Source: Variovorax sp. PBS-H4 (GTDB taxonomy: Bacteria; Pseudomonadota; Gammaproteobacteria; Burkholderiales; Burkholderiaceae_C). Taken from it: a stretch of DNA of 64,000 nucleotides. Below the pieces are notes generated by a model. The model worked only from the letters and a program-made list of their open reading frames with translations, did no database searches and had not been told where the DNA came from. Positions 9,152 through 17,022 of this stretch are shown here, piece by piece. Position numbers and translations under genes: made by a program. The stretch lies in contig NZ_LR594675.1 of the NCBI RefSeq assembly GCF_901827205.1, positions 3,720,001-3,784,000 on the forward strand, in the 5' to 3' direction. The first letter of the stretch is position 1. Each line of letters opens with the position of its first letter.

Positions 9152-9877
9152 TTACTCGGAAAGCGCCGCGTTGTGATAGACATCCTGCACGTCGTCGAGG
9201 TCCTCGAGGACATCGAGCAGCTTCTGCATCTTCGCGGCGTCTTCGCCGGCGAGCTCGATGGTGTTCTCGGCACGCATCGTGACCTCGGCCACTTCGGGCT
9301 TGAGGCCGGCGGCCTCCAGGGCGTCGCGCACGGACTCGAAGTCACCAGGTGCCGTCAGCACCTCGATGGCGCCGTCTTCGTCGGTCACGACGTCCTCGGC
9401 GCCGGCCTCGAGCGCGACTTCCATCACCTTGTCTTCGCTGGTCCCGGGTGCGAAGACCAATTGCCCGCAATGCTTGAACTGGAAGGCGACCGAGCCTTCG
9501 GTGCCCATATTGCCGCCGTGCTTGCCGAAGGCATGGCGCACCTCGGCCACCGTGCGCACGCGGTTGTCGGTCATGGTGTCGACGATGATGGCAGCGCCGC
9601 CGATGCCGTAGCCCTCGTAGCGGATCTCCTCGTAGCTCACGCCTTCGAGGTTGCCGGTGGCCTTGTCGATGTTGCGCTTGATGGTGTCGGCCGGCAGGTT
9701 GACCGCCTTGGCTTTGTCGACCGCCAGCCGAAGCCGGGGGTTGGCGCTCAGGTCGCCGCCGCCGGCCTTTGCAGCAACCATGATTTCACGGATCGCACGG
9801 GTCCAGAGCTTGCCGCGCTTCTCGTCCTGCCGGCCCTTCCTGTGCTGAATGTTCGCCCATTTGCTGTGTCCGGCCAT
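9152..9877 (-). CDS. yebC: YebC/PmpR family regulator (TACO1-like)
   Basis: Conserved 241-aa protein starting MAGHSKWANIQHRKGRQDEKRGK, the diagnostic N-terminus. Acidic C-terminal residues such as EDLDDVQDVYHNA are also typical. The family has been described as DNA-binding regulators and, more recently, as ribosome-associated factors easing proline-rich stalls; the sequence does not decide between them. An upstream extension of the frame to 10378 is a shadow of the opposite-strand halogenase gene, so the ATG at 9877 is used. First gene of the operon. Confidence 0.93.
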   Translation of the reverse strand: MAGHSKWANIQHRKGRQDEKRGKLWTRAIREIMVAAKAGGGDLSANPRLRLAVDKAKAVNLPADTIKRNIDKATGNLEGVSYEEIRYEGYGIGGAAIIVDTMTDNRVRTVAEVRHAFGKHGGNMGTEGSVAFQFKHCGQLVFAPGTSEDKVMEVALEAGAEDVVTDEDGAIEVLTAPGDFESVRDALEAAGLKPEVAEVTMRAENTIELAGEDAAKMQKLLDVLEDLDDVQDVYHNAALSE

Positions 9878-10046
9878 GGCAGTCTTCTCGCAATCTCGTG
9901 TTTCTAAGCAGGTAGCGAGTTTACTGTCGGGCGCGCACGACAGCCCCGCGTCCTGCAGCGGGAGCATCGATCCTTTTTGGGATAATCCGCCGCTGATGCG
10001 CCAGGTCAGTACGGGCATCTCCCGGTTTCCATCCCCTTCACAGCGC
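9878..10046. promoter_or_regulatory. Divergent intergenic region, yebC / halogenase operon
   Basis: 169 bp between two divergent start codons. A GATAAT hexamer at 9981-9986 (plus strand, preceded by TTTTTGG) could be the -10 of the halogenase operon, but no good -35 lies 16-18 bp upstream, so this is weak. No operator-like dyad was recognised. Confidence 0.3.
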
Positions 10047-11408
10047 ATGAATATTCCTCCAACAACGAATGCCGAAGCCGCCGCGCCCGCGCACCAGGCC
10101 TGCGACGTCCTCGTGATCGGCGGTGGTCCCGCCGGCTCCACGGCCGCGGCGCTGTTGGCGCAGCAGGGCCGCAACGTCGTGCTGCTCGAAAAGGCGCACC
10201 ATCCGCGTTTCCACATCGGCGAATCGCTCCTGCCGGCAAACGTGCAGCTGTTCGACCGGCTCGGCCTGCGCGAGGAGATCGAGCGCATCGGCATGCCCAA
10301 GTGGGGCGTCGAATTCGTCTCTCCCGACCACGAGCACGTCGCGATGGTGGAGTTTGCCGACGCCTGGGACAAGACCATGCCCTACGCCTGGCAGGTTCGC
10401 CGCTCCGAGATGGACGAGATCCTGTTCCGCAACGCCACCGCCCGGGGCGCGGAGACGATCGAAGGCTGCCACGTGCGTGACGTCCAGTTCGACGCCGATG
10501 GCGCCACCGTGACTGCCCGCCTCGCCGACGGCGCCACGCGCAGCTGGCGAGCCCGCTTTGTGCTCGACGCCTCGGGGCGCGACACCTTCCTGTCGAACAA
10601 ACTCAAGGCCAAGCAGAAGAACCCCAAGCACAACAGCTCGGCCCTCTTCGGCCACTTCACGAACGCCGACCGGCTGCCGGGCAAGCTCGAGGGCAACATC
10701 ACCATCTTCTGGTTCGCGCACGGCTGGTTCTGGTACATCCCGCTGGCGGACGGCACCACCAGTGTCGGTGCCGTCTGCTGGCCCTATTACCTCAAGTCGC
10801 GCACCAAGCCGGTGAAGGACTTCTTCGCCGACACCATTGCGCTGTGCCCGCAGCTCGCCGCGCGCCTGTCCAACGCCACGCTGGTCGACGATGCGGTCTA
10901 CGCCACCGGCAACTACTCCTACACCAGCACTCATTGCAGCGGCGAGCGCTACCTGATGCTGGGCGACGCCTACAGCTTCATCGACCCGGTGTTCTCCTCG
11001 GGGGTGTACCTGGCGATGTACAGCGCCTTCGAGGGCGCCGAGGTGGTCGCTGCCGCGCTCGACCGTCCCGCCGAGGCGGCCGCGGCCCGGCAACGCTTCG
11101 AGCGTGACATGCGCAGGGGCCCCCGCGAGTTCTCCTGGTTCATCTTCCGCGTGACCAACCCGACCATCCGCGAGTTCTTCATGTATCCGCAGAACCCGTT
11201 CCGCGTGAAGGAAGCGCTGCTGTCGCTGCTGGCCGGCGACATCTACGGCAAGACGCCGATCTGGCGTTCGCTGCGGCTGCTCAAGGCCCTGTACTACCTG
11301 GTGTCCGCAGGCCATCCGCTGCGCACCTGGCAGTCCTGGCAGCGGCGGCGCCGGAACATCCGCGACCTCGGGCCGCTCGCCGGCGAAAACGTTGTAGAGG
11401 CACGGTGA
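10047..11408 (+). CDS. Flavin-dependent halogenase-like FAD oxidoreductase
   Basis: 453 aa, first gene of the plus-strand half of the pigment locus. The FAD-binding motif VIGGGPAGST is near residue 23. RFHIGESLLPANVQLFDRLGL follows, as in tryptophan-halogenase-family enzymes. MPKWGVEF places a lysine at residue 85, where these enzymes carry their catalytic lysine. GWFWYIP near residue 226 matches the halogenase signature GWxWxIP, and FIDPVFSSG near 310 matches the Fx.Px.SxG motif. Inferred role: halogenation of an aryl-polyene precursor, as xanthomonadins are brominated. It could instead be a non-halogenating homologue. ATG chosen at 10047 (MNIPPTTN); the upstream frame overlaps the promoter region. 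Confidence 0.82.
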   Translation: MNIPPTTNAEAAAPAHQACDVLVIGGGPAGSTAAALLAQQGRNVVLLEKAHHPRFHIGESLLPANVQLFDRLGLREEIERIGMPKWGVEFVSPDHEHVAMVEFADAWDKTMPYAWQVRRSEMDEILFRNATARGAETIEGCHVRDVQFDADGATVTARLADGATRSWRARFVLDASGRDTFLSNKLKAKQKNPKHNSSALFGHFTNADRLPGKLEGNITIFWFAHGWFWYIPLADGTTSVGAVCWPYYLKSRTKPVKDFFADTIALCPQLAARLSNATLVDDAVYATGNYSYTSTHCSGERYLMLGDAYSFIDPVFSSGVYLAMYSAFEGAEVVAAALDRPAEAAAARQRFERDMRRGPREFSWFIFRVTNPTIREFFMYPQNPFRVKEALLSLLAGDIYGKTPIWRSLRLLKALYYLVSAGHPLRTWQSWQRRRRNIRDLGPLAGENVVEAR

Positions 11409-11409
11409 G

Positions 11410-11577
11410 CGCCGCCCGGCCGCCCGAAGGCGCGAAGGCCCCCTGGGGGGGCAGCGCGGTACACGAAGTGACAAGCGTGGGGGCGCTATCGTGCGCCGCC
11501 CGGCCGCCCGAAGGCGCGAAGGCCCCCTGGGGGGGCAGCGCAGTACACGAAGTGACAAGCGTGGGGGCTGCTCTGTG
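11410..11577. repeat. 84-bp direct repeat, two tandem copies
   Basis: Two near-identical copies (11410-11493 and 11494-11577) each start CGCCGCCCGGCCGCCCGAAG, contain CCCCCTGGGGGG, and differ only at a few positions, mostly in the last ~10 bases. The period is 84 bp, a multiple of 3. The block lies exactly between the halogenase stop and the chorismatase start. Both edges carry GTGAGCGC (11405-11412 and 11575-11582), as if a GTGA stop-start junction had been duplicated. It looks like a dispersed intergenic element; no ORF of its own. Confidence 0.85.
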
Positions 11578-12618
11578 AGCGCGCGCGACTTCAACGGAGT
11601 GCCGCCGCTGCGCGTCGAGCGACTGTCGCTGTCGGAAAGCCTGGCGCTGTCCTCCGGCGGGCCTCCCCCTTTCGGCGCACTGGGCTATGGCACACCGGAT
11701 CACCTGTCCTGGATGCCCACAGTCAACGCCCGCGTGCTTTCCGAGGCCGGGGCGATGGCCGACGTGTGGCACGCCAGCGAACCCATCGAATCCGGCACCA
11801 CCGGCGGGGTGCGCTGGCGCTGCGACGGCCACTGGATGCTGGGCGCCATCGAGCTCGACGAGGCGCGCGAAGGAGTCGGCCTGACCGAGCTGGCCCACCG
11901 CGCCTATCGCGACCTGTTCCAGTCGCTCGCACAGACCGGCTGCAACCACGTGCTGCGCATCTGGAACTACCTGCCGCGCATCAACGCCGACGGCGGCGGC
12001 CTCGAACGCTACCGCCAGTTCAACCTGGGCCGCCAGCAGGCCTTCGTCGAGTCCGGCCAAGCCGCCTTCGAAGGTGCGCCGGCCGCCTGTGCCCTGGGCA
12101 TCCATCAAGGTGCGCTGTGCATCCGCTTCCTGGCCGGCCGCGTGGCACCCATGCCAGTAGAAAACCCACGGCAGGTCTCGGCGTACCACTATCCGCCCGC
12201 CTATGGCCCGCGCTCGCCGACCTTCTCGCGCGCCGCACTGGCCGAAATCGGGGGCGGCAACGTGGCGCTGTTCATCTCGGGTACCGCCAGCATCGTCGGG
12301 CACGAGACAGTGCATCTGGGCGATGTGCGTGCGCAGACCGAGGAGACGCTGCGCAACCTCGAAGCCGTGATCGCCGCCGCCAACGAACGCGGCTCCGCAC
12401 GTTTCGGCGTCGACGCAATCGATGCAGTGGTCTACGTGCGCCACGACGCCGACACGCCGATCGTGCGCGAGGTGCTCGAGCGCAAGCTGGGCGTCCATTC
12501 CCACACGCTGCGCCACGCGGTCCACCTGGAAGCGGACATCTGCCGCCAGGAGCTGCTGGTGGAGATCGAAGCCCATGCCGTCGCCGGCGGCTCATTGGGC
12601 ACGCCCGGCAAGGCGTGA
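11575..12618 (+). CDS. Chorismatase-like enzyme (XanB2/FkbO/Hyg5 family)
   Basis: 347 aa with the GTG start VSARDFNGVPPLRVERLSL. Family members cleave chorismate to hydroxybenzoates (XanB2 gives 3- and 4-hydroxybenzoate, the starter for xanthomonadin) or to dihydroxy acids (FkbO). Seen: a long N-terminal half with HVLRIWNYLPRINADGGGLERYRQFN, AAFEGAPAACALGI and RQVSAYHYPPAYGPRSPTFSRA. The C-terminal RidA-like fold carries ISGTASIVGHETVHLGDVRAQTEETLRNLEAV. The gene context next to ACP, ligase and reductase genes supports the hydroxybenzoate-forming type. The GTG directly follows the 84-bp repeat; the longer frame to 11491 would translate repeat sequence. Confidence 0.83.
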   Translation: MSARDFNGVPPLRVERLSLSESLALSSGGPPPFGALGYGTPDHLSWMPTVNARVLSEAGAMADVWHASEPIESGTTGGVRWRCDGHWMLGAIELDEAREGVGLTELAHRAYRDLFQSLAQTGCNHVLRIWNYLPRINADGGGLERYRQFNLGRQQAFVESGQAAFEGAPAACALGIHQGALCIRFLAGRVAPMPVENPRQVSAYHYPPAYGPRSPTFSRAALAEIGGGNVALFISGTASIVGHETVHLGDVRAQTEETLRNLEAVIAAANERGSARFGVDAIDAVVYVRHDADTPIVREVLERKLGVHSHTLRHAVHLEADICRQELLVEIEAHAVAGGSLGTPGKA

Positions 12619-12635
12619 ACAAAACCGGGCTCACC

Positions 12636-13433
12636 ATGAAGCGCCTGCTGCGCTGGACCTTCTCCCTCCCGCTCGCGTTGCTGCTGTACGCCCTGCTGGC
12701 GCTGCTGGGCATCATCTCGCTGACCTGGAACCTGGCCGCGATGCTGCTCTACCCGGTGCTGCCCGCGCGTACGGGCCGCGCACTCGGCCGGCGCGTCATC
12801 GCGCTGGCCTACCGTGCGTTCTGGGGCACCGCCTCGGCGGCAGGAATGATGCGCATCGACGCCAGCTGCCTCGACACGCTGCGGGAAGAGCGCGGGGTGA
12901 TCTTCGTCGCCAACCACCCGACCATGCTCGATGCCCTGCTGCTGGTGGCGCGCCTGCCGCGCAGCGCCTGCATCATGAAAGCCGACCTGATGCGCAACAT
13001 CTTCCTCGGCGCCGGGGCGCGGCTCGCACGCTACATCCGCAACGATTCAGCGCGCACGATGGTCCGGCTCGCGGTCGAGGACCTGAAGGCAGGCGGCCAG
13101 CTGGTGATCTTCCCCGAAGGCACGCGCACCGGGACGCCGCCGCTCAACCCCTTTCGCCCGGGCGTCACGCTGATCGCCAAGCTGGCGCAGGCACCGATCC
13201 AGACCGTGTTCATCGACACCGACTCGCCTTACCTCGCCAAGGGCTGGCCGCTGTGGCGCGTGCCGCCGCTGCCGATCGTCTTCACGCTCCGGCTCGGCCG
13301 GCGTTTCGCGCCCCAGCAGGACAGCGACCGGCTGTTGCGCGAGATCGAACAATATTTCAGACACCCCACGGAACAGCGCGCCACCGACGCGCAGCCCGCA
13401 TGCCAGCAGCCTCGCGCACCCACCTTGTCCTGA
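12636..13433 (+). CDS. 1-acyl-sn-glycerol-3-phosphate acyltransferase-like protein (PlsC family)
   Basis: 265 aa. One or two N-terminal hydrophobic segments (residues ~8-45, FSLPLALLLYALLALLG) anchor it in the membrane. The acyltransferase motifs are NHPTMLD (HX4D) near residue 91 and FPEGTRTG near residue 160. In aryl-polyene loci such enzymes help attach the polyene acyl chain to a lipid head group. A GTG at 12615, overlapping the chorismatase stop, is an alternative start. The 3' end overlaps the next gene by 34 nt, so the two are tightly coupled. Confidence 0.85.
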   Translation: MKRLLRWTFSLPLALLLYALLALLGIISLTWNLAAMLLYPVLPARTGRALGRRVIALAYRAFWGTASAAGMMRIDASCLDTLREERGVIFVANHPTMLDALLLVARLPRSACIMKADLMRNIFLGAGARLARYIRNDSARTMVRLAVEDLKAGGQLVIFPEGTRTGTPPLNPFRPGVTLIAKLAQAPIQTVFIDTDSPYLAKGWPLWRVPPLPIVFTLRLGRRFAPQQDSDRLLREIEQYFRHPTEQRATDAQPACQQPRAPTLS

Positions 13434-14176
13434 TCCCCAGCTACAACACTGGCGAACGGCTGTTCTCCACCGTCAGCGCGGCCCGCGCCCAATGGAACCC
13501 GGTCTGGGTGGTGGTCGACGGCAGTACCGACGGCACCGCCGAGCGGCTGCAACAGATGGCTGCGGCCGACCCCGGGCTGCGCGTCTGGGTGCTGCCGCAC
13601 AACCAGGGCAAGGGCGCGGCCGTGCTGCACGGGCTGCGGGCAGCGCAAGCGGCGGGCTACACGCACGCGCTCACCATGGATTCGGACGGACAGCATCCGG
13701 CCGACCTGATCCCCGCTTTCATGCAGGCCTCGCAGGCCCGGCCCGAAACGATGGTGCTGGGGCGCCCGGTCTTCGACGCCTCGGCACCGCTGCTGCGCGT
13801 GCGCGGGCGCAAGGTCTCCAACGGCTGGACCCAGCTCGAAACGATGTTCGCCGGCGTCGGGGACTCGCTCTACGGCTTCCGGGTCTACCCGGTGTCGCCG
13901 CTGATCGCCATCATGGAACGCCAGCCGTGGATGCGCCGCTTCGACTTCGACACCGAGGCCGTCGTGCGCCTGGCCTGGCGAGGGGTCAAGCCGGTCAACA
14001 TCGATGCGCCTGTCAAGTACCTCAGCGCCGAGGAAGGCGGGGTCTCGCACTTCCGCTATCTGCGCGACAACGCCCTGCTGACGTGGATGCACACGCGGCT
14101 GATGGCCGAGTTCGTGCTGCGCCTGCCAAGCCTGCTGTTGCGCCGGGTGCGGCGAGCGCCGCCGTTCCAGCGCTGA
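13400..14176 (+). CDS. Family 2 glycosyltransferase
   Basis: 258-aa GT-A enzyme. LVLIPSYNTGERL, WVVVDGSTDGTAERL and MDSDGQHPADLI (DxD-type metal site) form the donor-binding half; no transmembrane segments follow. It probably transfers a sugar, or acts like a dolichol-phosphate-mannose-synthase homologue, in building the polyene head group. Last gene of the plus-strand operon, converging with the fabG-like gene 32 bp away. Confidence 0.87.
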   Translation: MPAASRTHLVLIPSYNTGERLFSTVSAARAQWNPVWVVVDGSTDGTAERLQQMAAADPGLRVWVLPHNQGKGAAVLHGLRAAQAAGYTHALTMDSDGQHPADLIPAFMQASQARPETMVLGRPVFDASAPLLRVRGRKVSNGWTQLETMFAGVGDSLYGFRVYPVSPLIAIMERQPWMRRFDFDTEAVVRLAWRGVKPVNIDAPVKYLSAEEGGVSHFRYLRDNALLTWMHTRLMAEFVLRLPSLLLRRVRRAPPFQR

Positions 14177-14208
14177 CGAACGAGGCCCGTTCGAGCGCGC
14201 GATCGATC

Positions 14209-14940
14209 TCAGGCCATCCCGCCGTTGATCGAGATGATCTGTCCCGTGATGTAGGCCGCTTCCTCGCTGGCCAGGAAACCCGCAAGCGCCGCCACTTCTT
14301 CCGGCTTGCCGGCCCGCTTCACCGGCACCAGCTGGTCGATCATGGCCTTGTCGAAACTGCCCTCGGCCATCGGCGAGGCGATGATGCCGGGGGCGATGGC
14401 ATTCACCGTGACGCCGCGCGCCGCGACCTCGAGCGACAGCGCCTTGGTCGCGCTGTTGAGCGCACCCTTCGCCGCCGCATAGTTGACCTGGCCGCGATTG
14501 CCGGTCAGGGACGCCACCGACGACATGTTGATGATCCGGCCCCAGCGCGTGCGCAGCATGGGCAGCAGCAAGGGCTGCGTGACGCGGAAGAAGCCGTTGA
14601 GCGAAACGTCGATCACCTTGTGCCACTGCGCCGCGCGCATGCCGGGCAGCACCGCGTCGTCGTGCACGCCCGCATTGTTGACGAGGATCTGCACGGGGCC
14701 GCCCGCCAGGATGCGCTCGCAGGCGGCGCTGCAGGCCTCGTCGCTGCCGAGGTCGAAGACATGGCATTCGGCCTGTCCCCCGGAGGCCGTGATGGCGGCA
14801 GCCAGTTCCTCGATGGCCTGGGGCCTGGAGTTGGCATGCAGCAGCACCGTGGCGCCATCGCGCGCCAGTCGCTGCGCGACGGCCGTGCCGAGCGCGCCGC
14901 TGGCGCCGGTGACCAATGCACGTTTTCCGTTGAGGCTCAT
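14209..14940 (-). CDS. 3-oxoacyl-ACP reductase (FabG-like SDR) of the pigment locus
   Basis: 243-aa short-chain dehydrogenase. Cofactor motif TGASGALGTAVA near residue 11, NNAG near 88, catalytic Ser in NMSSVAS and YAAAK with Tyr/Lys, then PGIIASPM. It would reduce 3-oxoacyl-ACP intermediates during polyene chain growth. It is the last gene of the ten-gene minus-strand operon, 13 bp after the dehydratase. Location rather than sequence assigns it to pigment synthesis instead of general fatty acid synthesis. Confidence 0.88.
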   Translation of the reverse strand: MSLNGKRALVTGASGALGTAVAQRLARDGATVLLHANSRPQAIEELAAAITASGGQAECHVFDLGSDEACSAACERILAGGPVQILVNNAGVHDDAVLPGMRAAQWHKVIDVSLNGFFRVTQPLLLPMLRTRWGRIINMSSVASLTGNRGQVNYAAAKGALNSATKALSLEVAARGVTVNAIAPGIIASPMAEGSFDKAMIDQLVPVKRAGKPEEVAALAGFLASEEAAYITGQIISINGGMA

Positions 14941-14953
14941 GAGAGATCCGCTT

Positions 14954-15415
14954 TCAGGTTTGCATGGGAAGCGGCGTGTTGAGCACGACCACCGCCCGGC
15001 CTTCGGCCAGCGCGCGCCCTGCTTCGTCCTTCACCGCGAATTCGTAGAGGACCTGGCTCGCGTCGCCCGAGACGCGCTGCGCATGCACATGCAACGGCCC
15101 GTCGACCTCGTCGAGCCGCGCGACGGCCAGCCGCACGTTTCGAGCGCTGGCCAGAAAGCCGGCCGAGGGCTCGCTGCCCTCCGGCGCAATGAGGCCCCCG
15201 TGCAAGGCCATGGCCTGTGCCGCGTACTCGATGGCATTGGGGGACAGCAGGCCGCCCGCCGTGCGCAGGGGATTGTCGGTGCGCCGGTGCGTGCCGGTCG
15301 TGCAATGGATGTGGTGGGCATCCCACGCCTCGAGGCGCTCCAGCAGACACATGCTGCCGCTGTGAGGGATCAGGCGCGCGATACCGGTCTGGTCCAGCTG
15401 TTGCACTGCATTCAT
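14954..15415 (-). CDS. Hotdog-fold 3-hydroxyacyl-ACP dehydratase (ApeP/ApeI-like)
   Basis: 153 aa. Starts MNAVQQLDQTGIARLIPHSGSMCLLERLEAWD; the IPHxGxMxLLExxExWD pattern is typical of the FabA/FabZ-like dehydratases of aryl-polyene loci. SPNAIEYAAQAMALHGGL matches the central helix of the hotdog fold. It would form the double bonds of the polyene. The ATG at 15415 overlaps the methyltransferase stop (ATGA). Together with the C-terminal domain of the ligase gene, the locus encodes two dehydratase-like domains. Confidence 0.83.
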   Translation of the reverse strand: MNAVQQLDQTGIARLIPHSGSMCLLERLEAWDAHHIHCTTGTHRRTDNPLRTAGGLLSPNAIEYAAQAMALHGGLIAPEGSEPSAGFLASARNVRLAVARLDEVDGPLHVHAQRVSGDASQVLYEFAVKDEAGRALAEGRAVVVLNTPLPMQT

Positions 15416-16173
15416 GACGACGATGACTCCCGGGCCCGATCGGCCACCAGCAACACATTGGCGAAAGGCGTGCCCGCGCTCATCGGGATGCTCTGCACCG
15501 GCGAGAAGCCCAGCCCTTGCAGCAACCCCGTCCATTCGGACAGCGTCCGTCCCCAGGTGGGCGAGACGCGGTGACCGCGGATGCGGGTGACGGTGCGATC
15601 CACCCACTGGCTGACGGCAAAGCCGCGGCGGCTGGCCGCATCGCCCACGCGCAGCAGCAGCCGCCCCCCCGGTTGCAGCGCGCCGTGCACGCGGCGCAGC
15701 ACGCCTTCCTGCGCGGCGTGGTCCACGTAATGCAGCACGTCGAGGATCACGACCAGGTCGCAGGCTGGCAGTGCCGCCTTGCACATGTCCTCGCAGACCA
15801 GGCGCGGCGCCGGCTCCAGGTGGCCGATGGAGGCTTGAGCGCGCGCCACGTCCTTGGGCATCAGCTCGATGCCGGTGTATTCGGCCATGGCCGGCGTGGC
15901 GGCCCAGGCGGCAGGCCAGCCGCGGGGCTTCGCCTGCATGCCGGCCATGGCCGAAAGCAGGCTGGCAAACAGGCCCTGGCCGCAGCCGATGTCCACCACG
16001 CGGCGGCGGCGATCTCCGATCAGGCCGCGTTCGATCAGGCCGCGGAACACCGGGTCCCGGCCGAGCTTGCCGCGCGCGAAGTGCCAGGCAAAGCTGCCGG
16101 CTTTCTTGTACGGCGCGGTGGCCGCTTCATGCAATTGACGCCAGGCGGCGTCGGTCGAGAGACTGTCGTTCAT
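15412..16173 (-). CDS. Class I SAM-dependent methyltransferase
   Basis: 253 aa. The SAM-binding motif VVDIGCGQG lies near residue 59, followed by YTGIELMPKDVARA and DLVVILDVLHYVDH (acidic loop and post-motifs). Aryl-polyene head groups are often O- or C-methylated, so a role in modifying the aryl end is plausible but not shown. It sits between the deacetylase and the dehydratase genes and is coupled to the latter. Confidence 0.82.
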   Translation of the reverse strand: MNDSLSTDAAWRQLHEAATAPYKKAGSFAWHFARGKLGRDPVFRGLIERGLIGDRRRRVVDIGCGQGLFASLLSAMAGMQAKPRGWPAAWAATPAMAEYTGIELMPKDVARAQASIGHLEPAPRLVCEDMCKAALPACDLVVILDVLHYVDHAAQEGVLRRVHGALQPGGRLLLRVGDAASRRGFAVSQWVDRTVTRIRGHRVSPTWGRTLSEWTGLLQGLGFSPVQSIPMSAGTPFANVLLVADRARESSSS

Positions 16174-16182
16174 GCAGGCGGG

Positions 16183-17022
16183 TCAGGGGGTCAGGGCTTG
16201 CGGCAAGGTCACGGCACGCAAGCCGTCGGCGTGAAGGCGCTCGAGCAGGAGAGGCAGGACCTCGAGCACCACCGGGCGCCCGCTGGACGTGCGCGCGGCG
16301 TTGCCGTCGTGCAGCAGCAGGATGTCGCCGGCACGGAGGTCCTTCGTGAGGCGCGCGAGCACGGTGGCCGCATCGCGCTCGCGCGTATCGAAGCCACGGC
16401 GCGTCCAGCTCACCAGCACCAGCCCCAGGCGATGCAGCACCGGCGCAAGAAACGGGTTACGCAGCCCCGCCGGGGCGCGGAAGCAGATGGGGCGCTCGCC
16501 AGTCACCTCCTGCAACAGCTGCTGCGCGCGCGCTATCTCGGCATGAAAGCCGCGCGGCCCCAGAAAGGAGAAAGTGTGGCGATGCCGCGCCGTGTGGTTC
16601 TGGATGCTGTGGCCGCGCTCGACGATCTCGCGTGCCAGCGCCGGCTGCTCTCGCACGCGCTCGGCGATGCAGAAGAACGTGGCGCGCTGGCCATGGGCAT
16701 CGAGCAGGTCCAGCACCTGCGACGTGACCTCGGGATCGGGCCCGTCATCGATGGTGATCGCGACCTCGCCCCGCGCGGCCGATGCCGCCGGCAGCCGCGT
16801 GACGTTCGGCCCCAGCAGGCTGCTTCGCGGCGTCAGGCCCGCGGCGGTGATCAGCACATGGTTCAGCACCACTGCGCCGATGGCCCAGGGCCACGCGCCC
16901 GGCACCAGGAGCGCCGCCGCGAGCGCCGCCAAGTGCCAGCCGACGCTGGCGCGCACGACCGGCGGCCAGGGCCACGATCCGGAGACATCAAGGGTTTGCG
17001 ACATCGATGCCGATTTTCCCAT
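16183..17022 (-). CDS. Membrane-anchored polysaccharide deacetylase (NodB domain)
   Basis: 279 aa. Residues ~20-65 hold one or two hydrophobic stretches (VGWHLAALAAALLVPGAWPW, IGAVVLNHVLITAAGL). The NodB domain begins at AITIDDGPDPEVTSQVLD (catalytic Asp pair), with NHTARH (His-X3-His metal site), FRAPAG and LLLHDG following. Likely acts on an N-acetylated sugar in the periplasm or at the membrane, perhaps in the pigment head group. The ATG at 17022 overlaps the MMPL stop as TGATG; a second ATG at 17004 is possible. Confidence 0.85.
   Translation of the reverse strand: MGKSASMSQTLDVSGSWPWPPVVRASVGWHLAALAAALLVPGAWPWAIGAVVLNHVLITAAGLTPRSSLLGPNVTRLPAASAARGEVAITIDDGPDPEVTSQVLDLLDAHGQRATFFCIAERVREQPALAREIVERGHSIQNHTARHRHTFSFLGPRGFHAEIARAQQLLQEVTGERPICFRAPAGLRNPFLAPVLHRLGLVLVSWTRRGFDTRERDAATVLARLTKDLRAGDILLLHDGNAARTSSGRPVVLEVLPLLLERLHADGLRAVTLPQALTP

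Noticed and set aside
9878..10046. N-terminal extension of the halogenase frame to 9849
   Set aside because: It would start inside the yebC gene on the other strand and adds no conserved sequence; the FAD motif needs only the ATG at 10047.
11410..11577. Possible insertion sequence
   Set aside because: No transposase and no terminal inverted repeats; it is a short non-coding tandem element.
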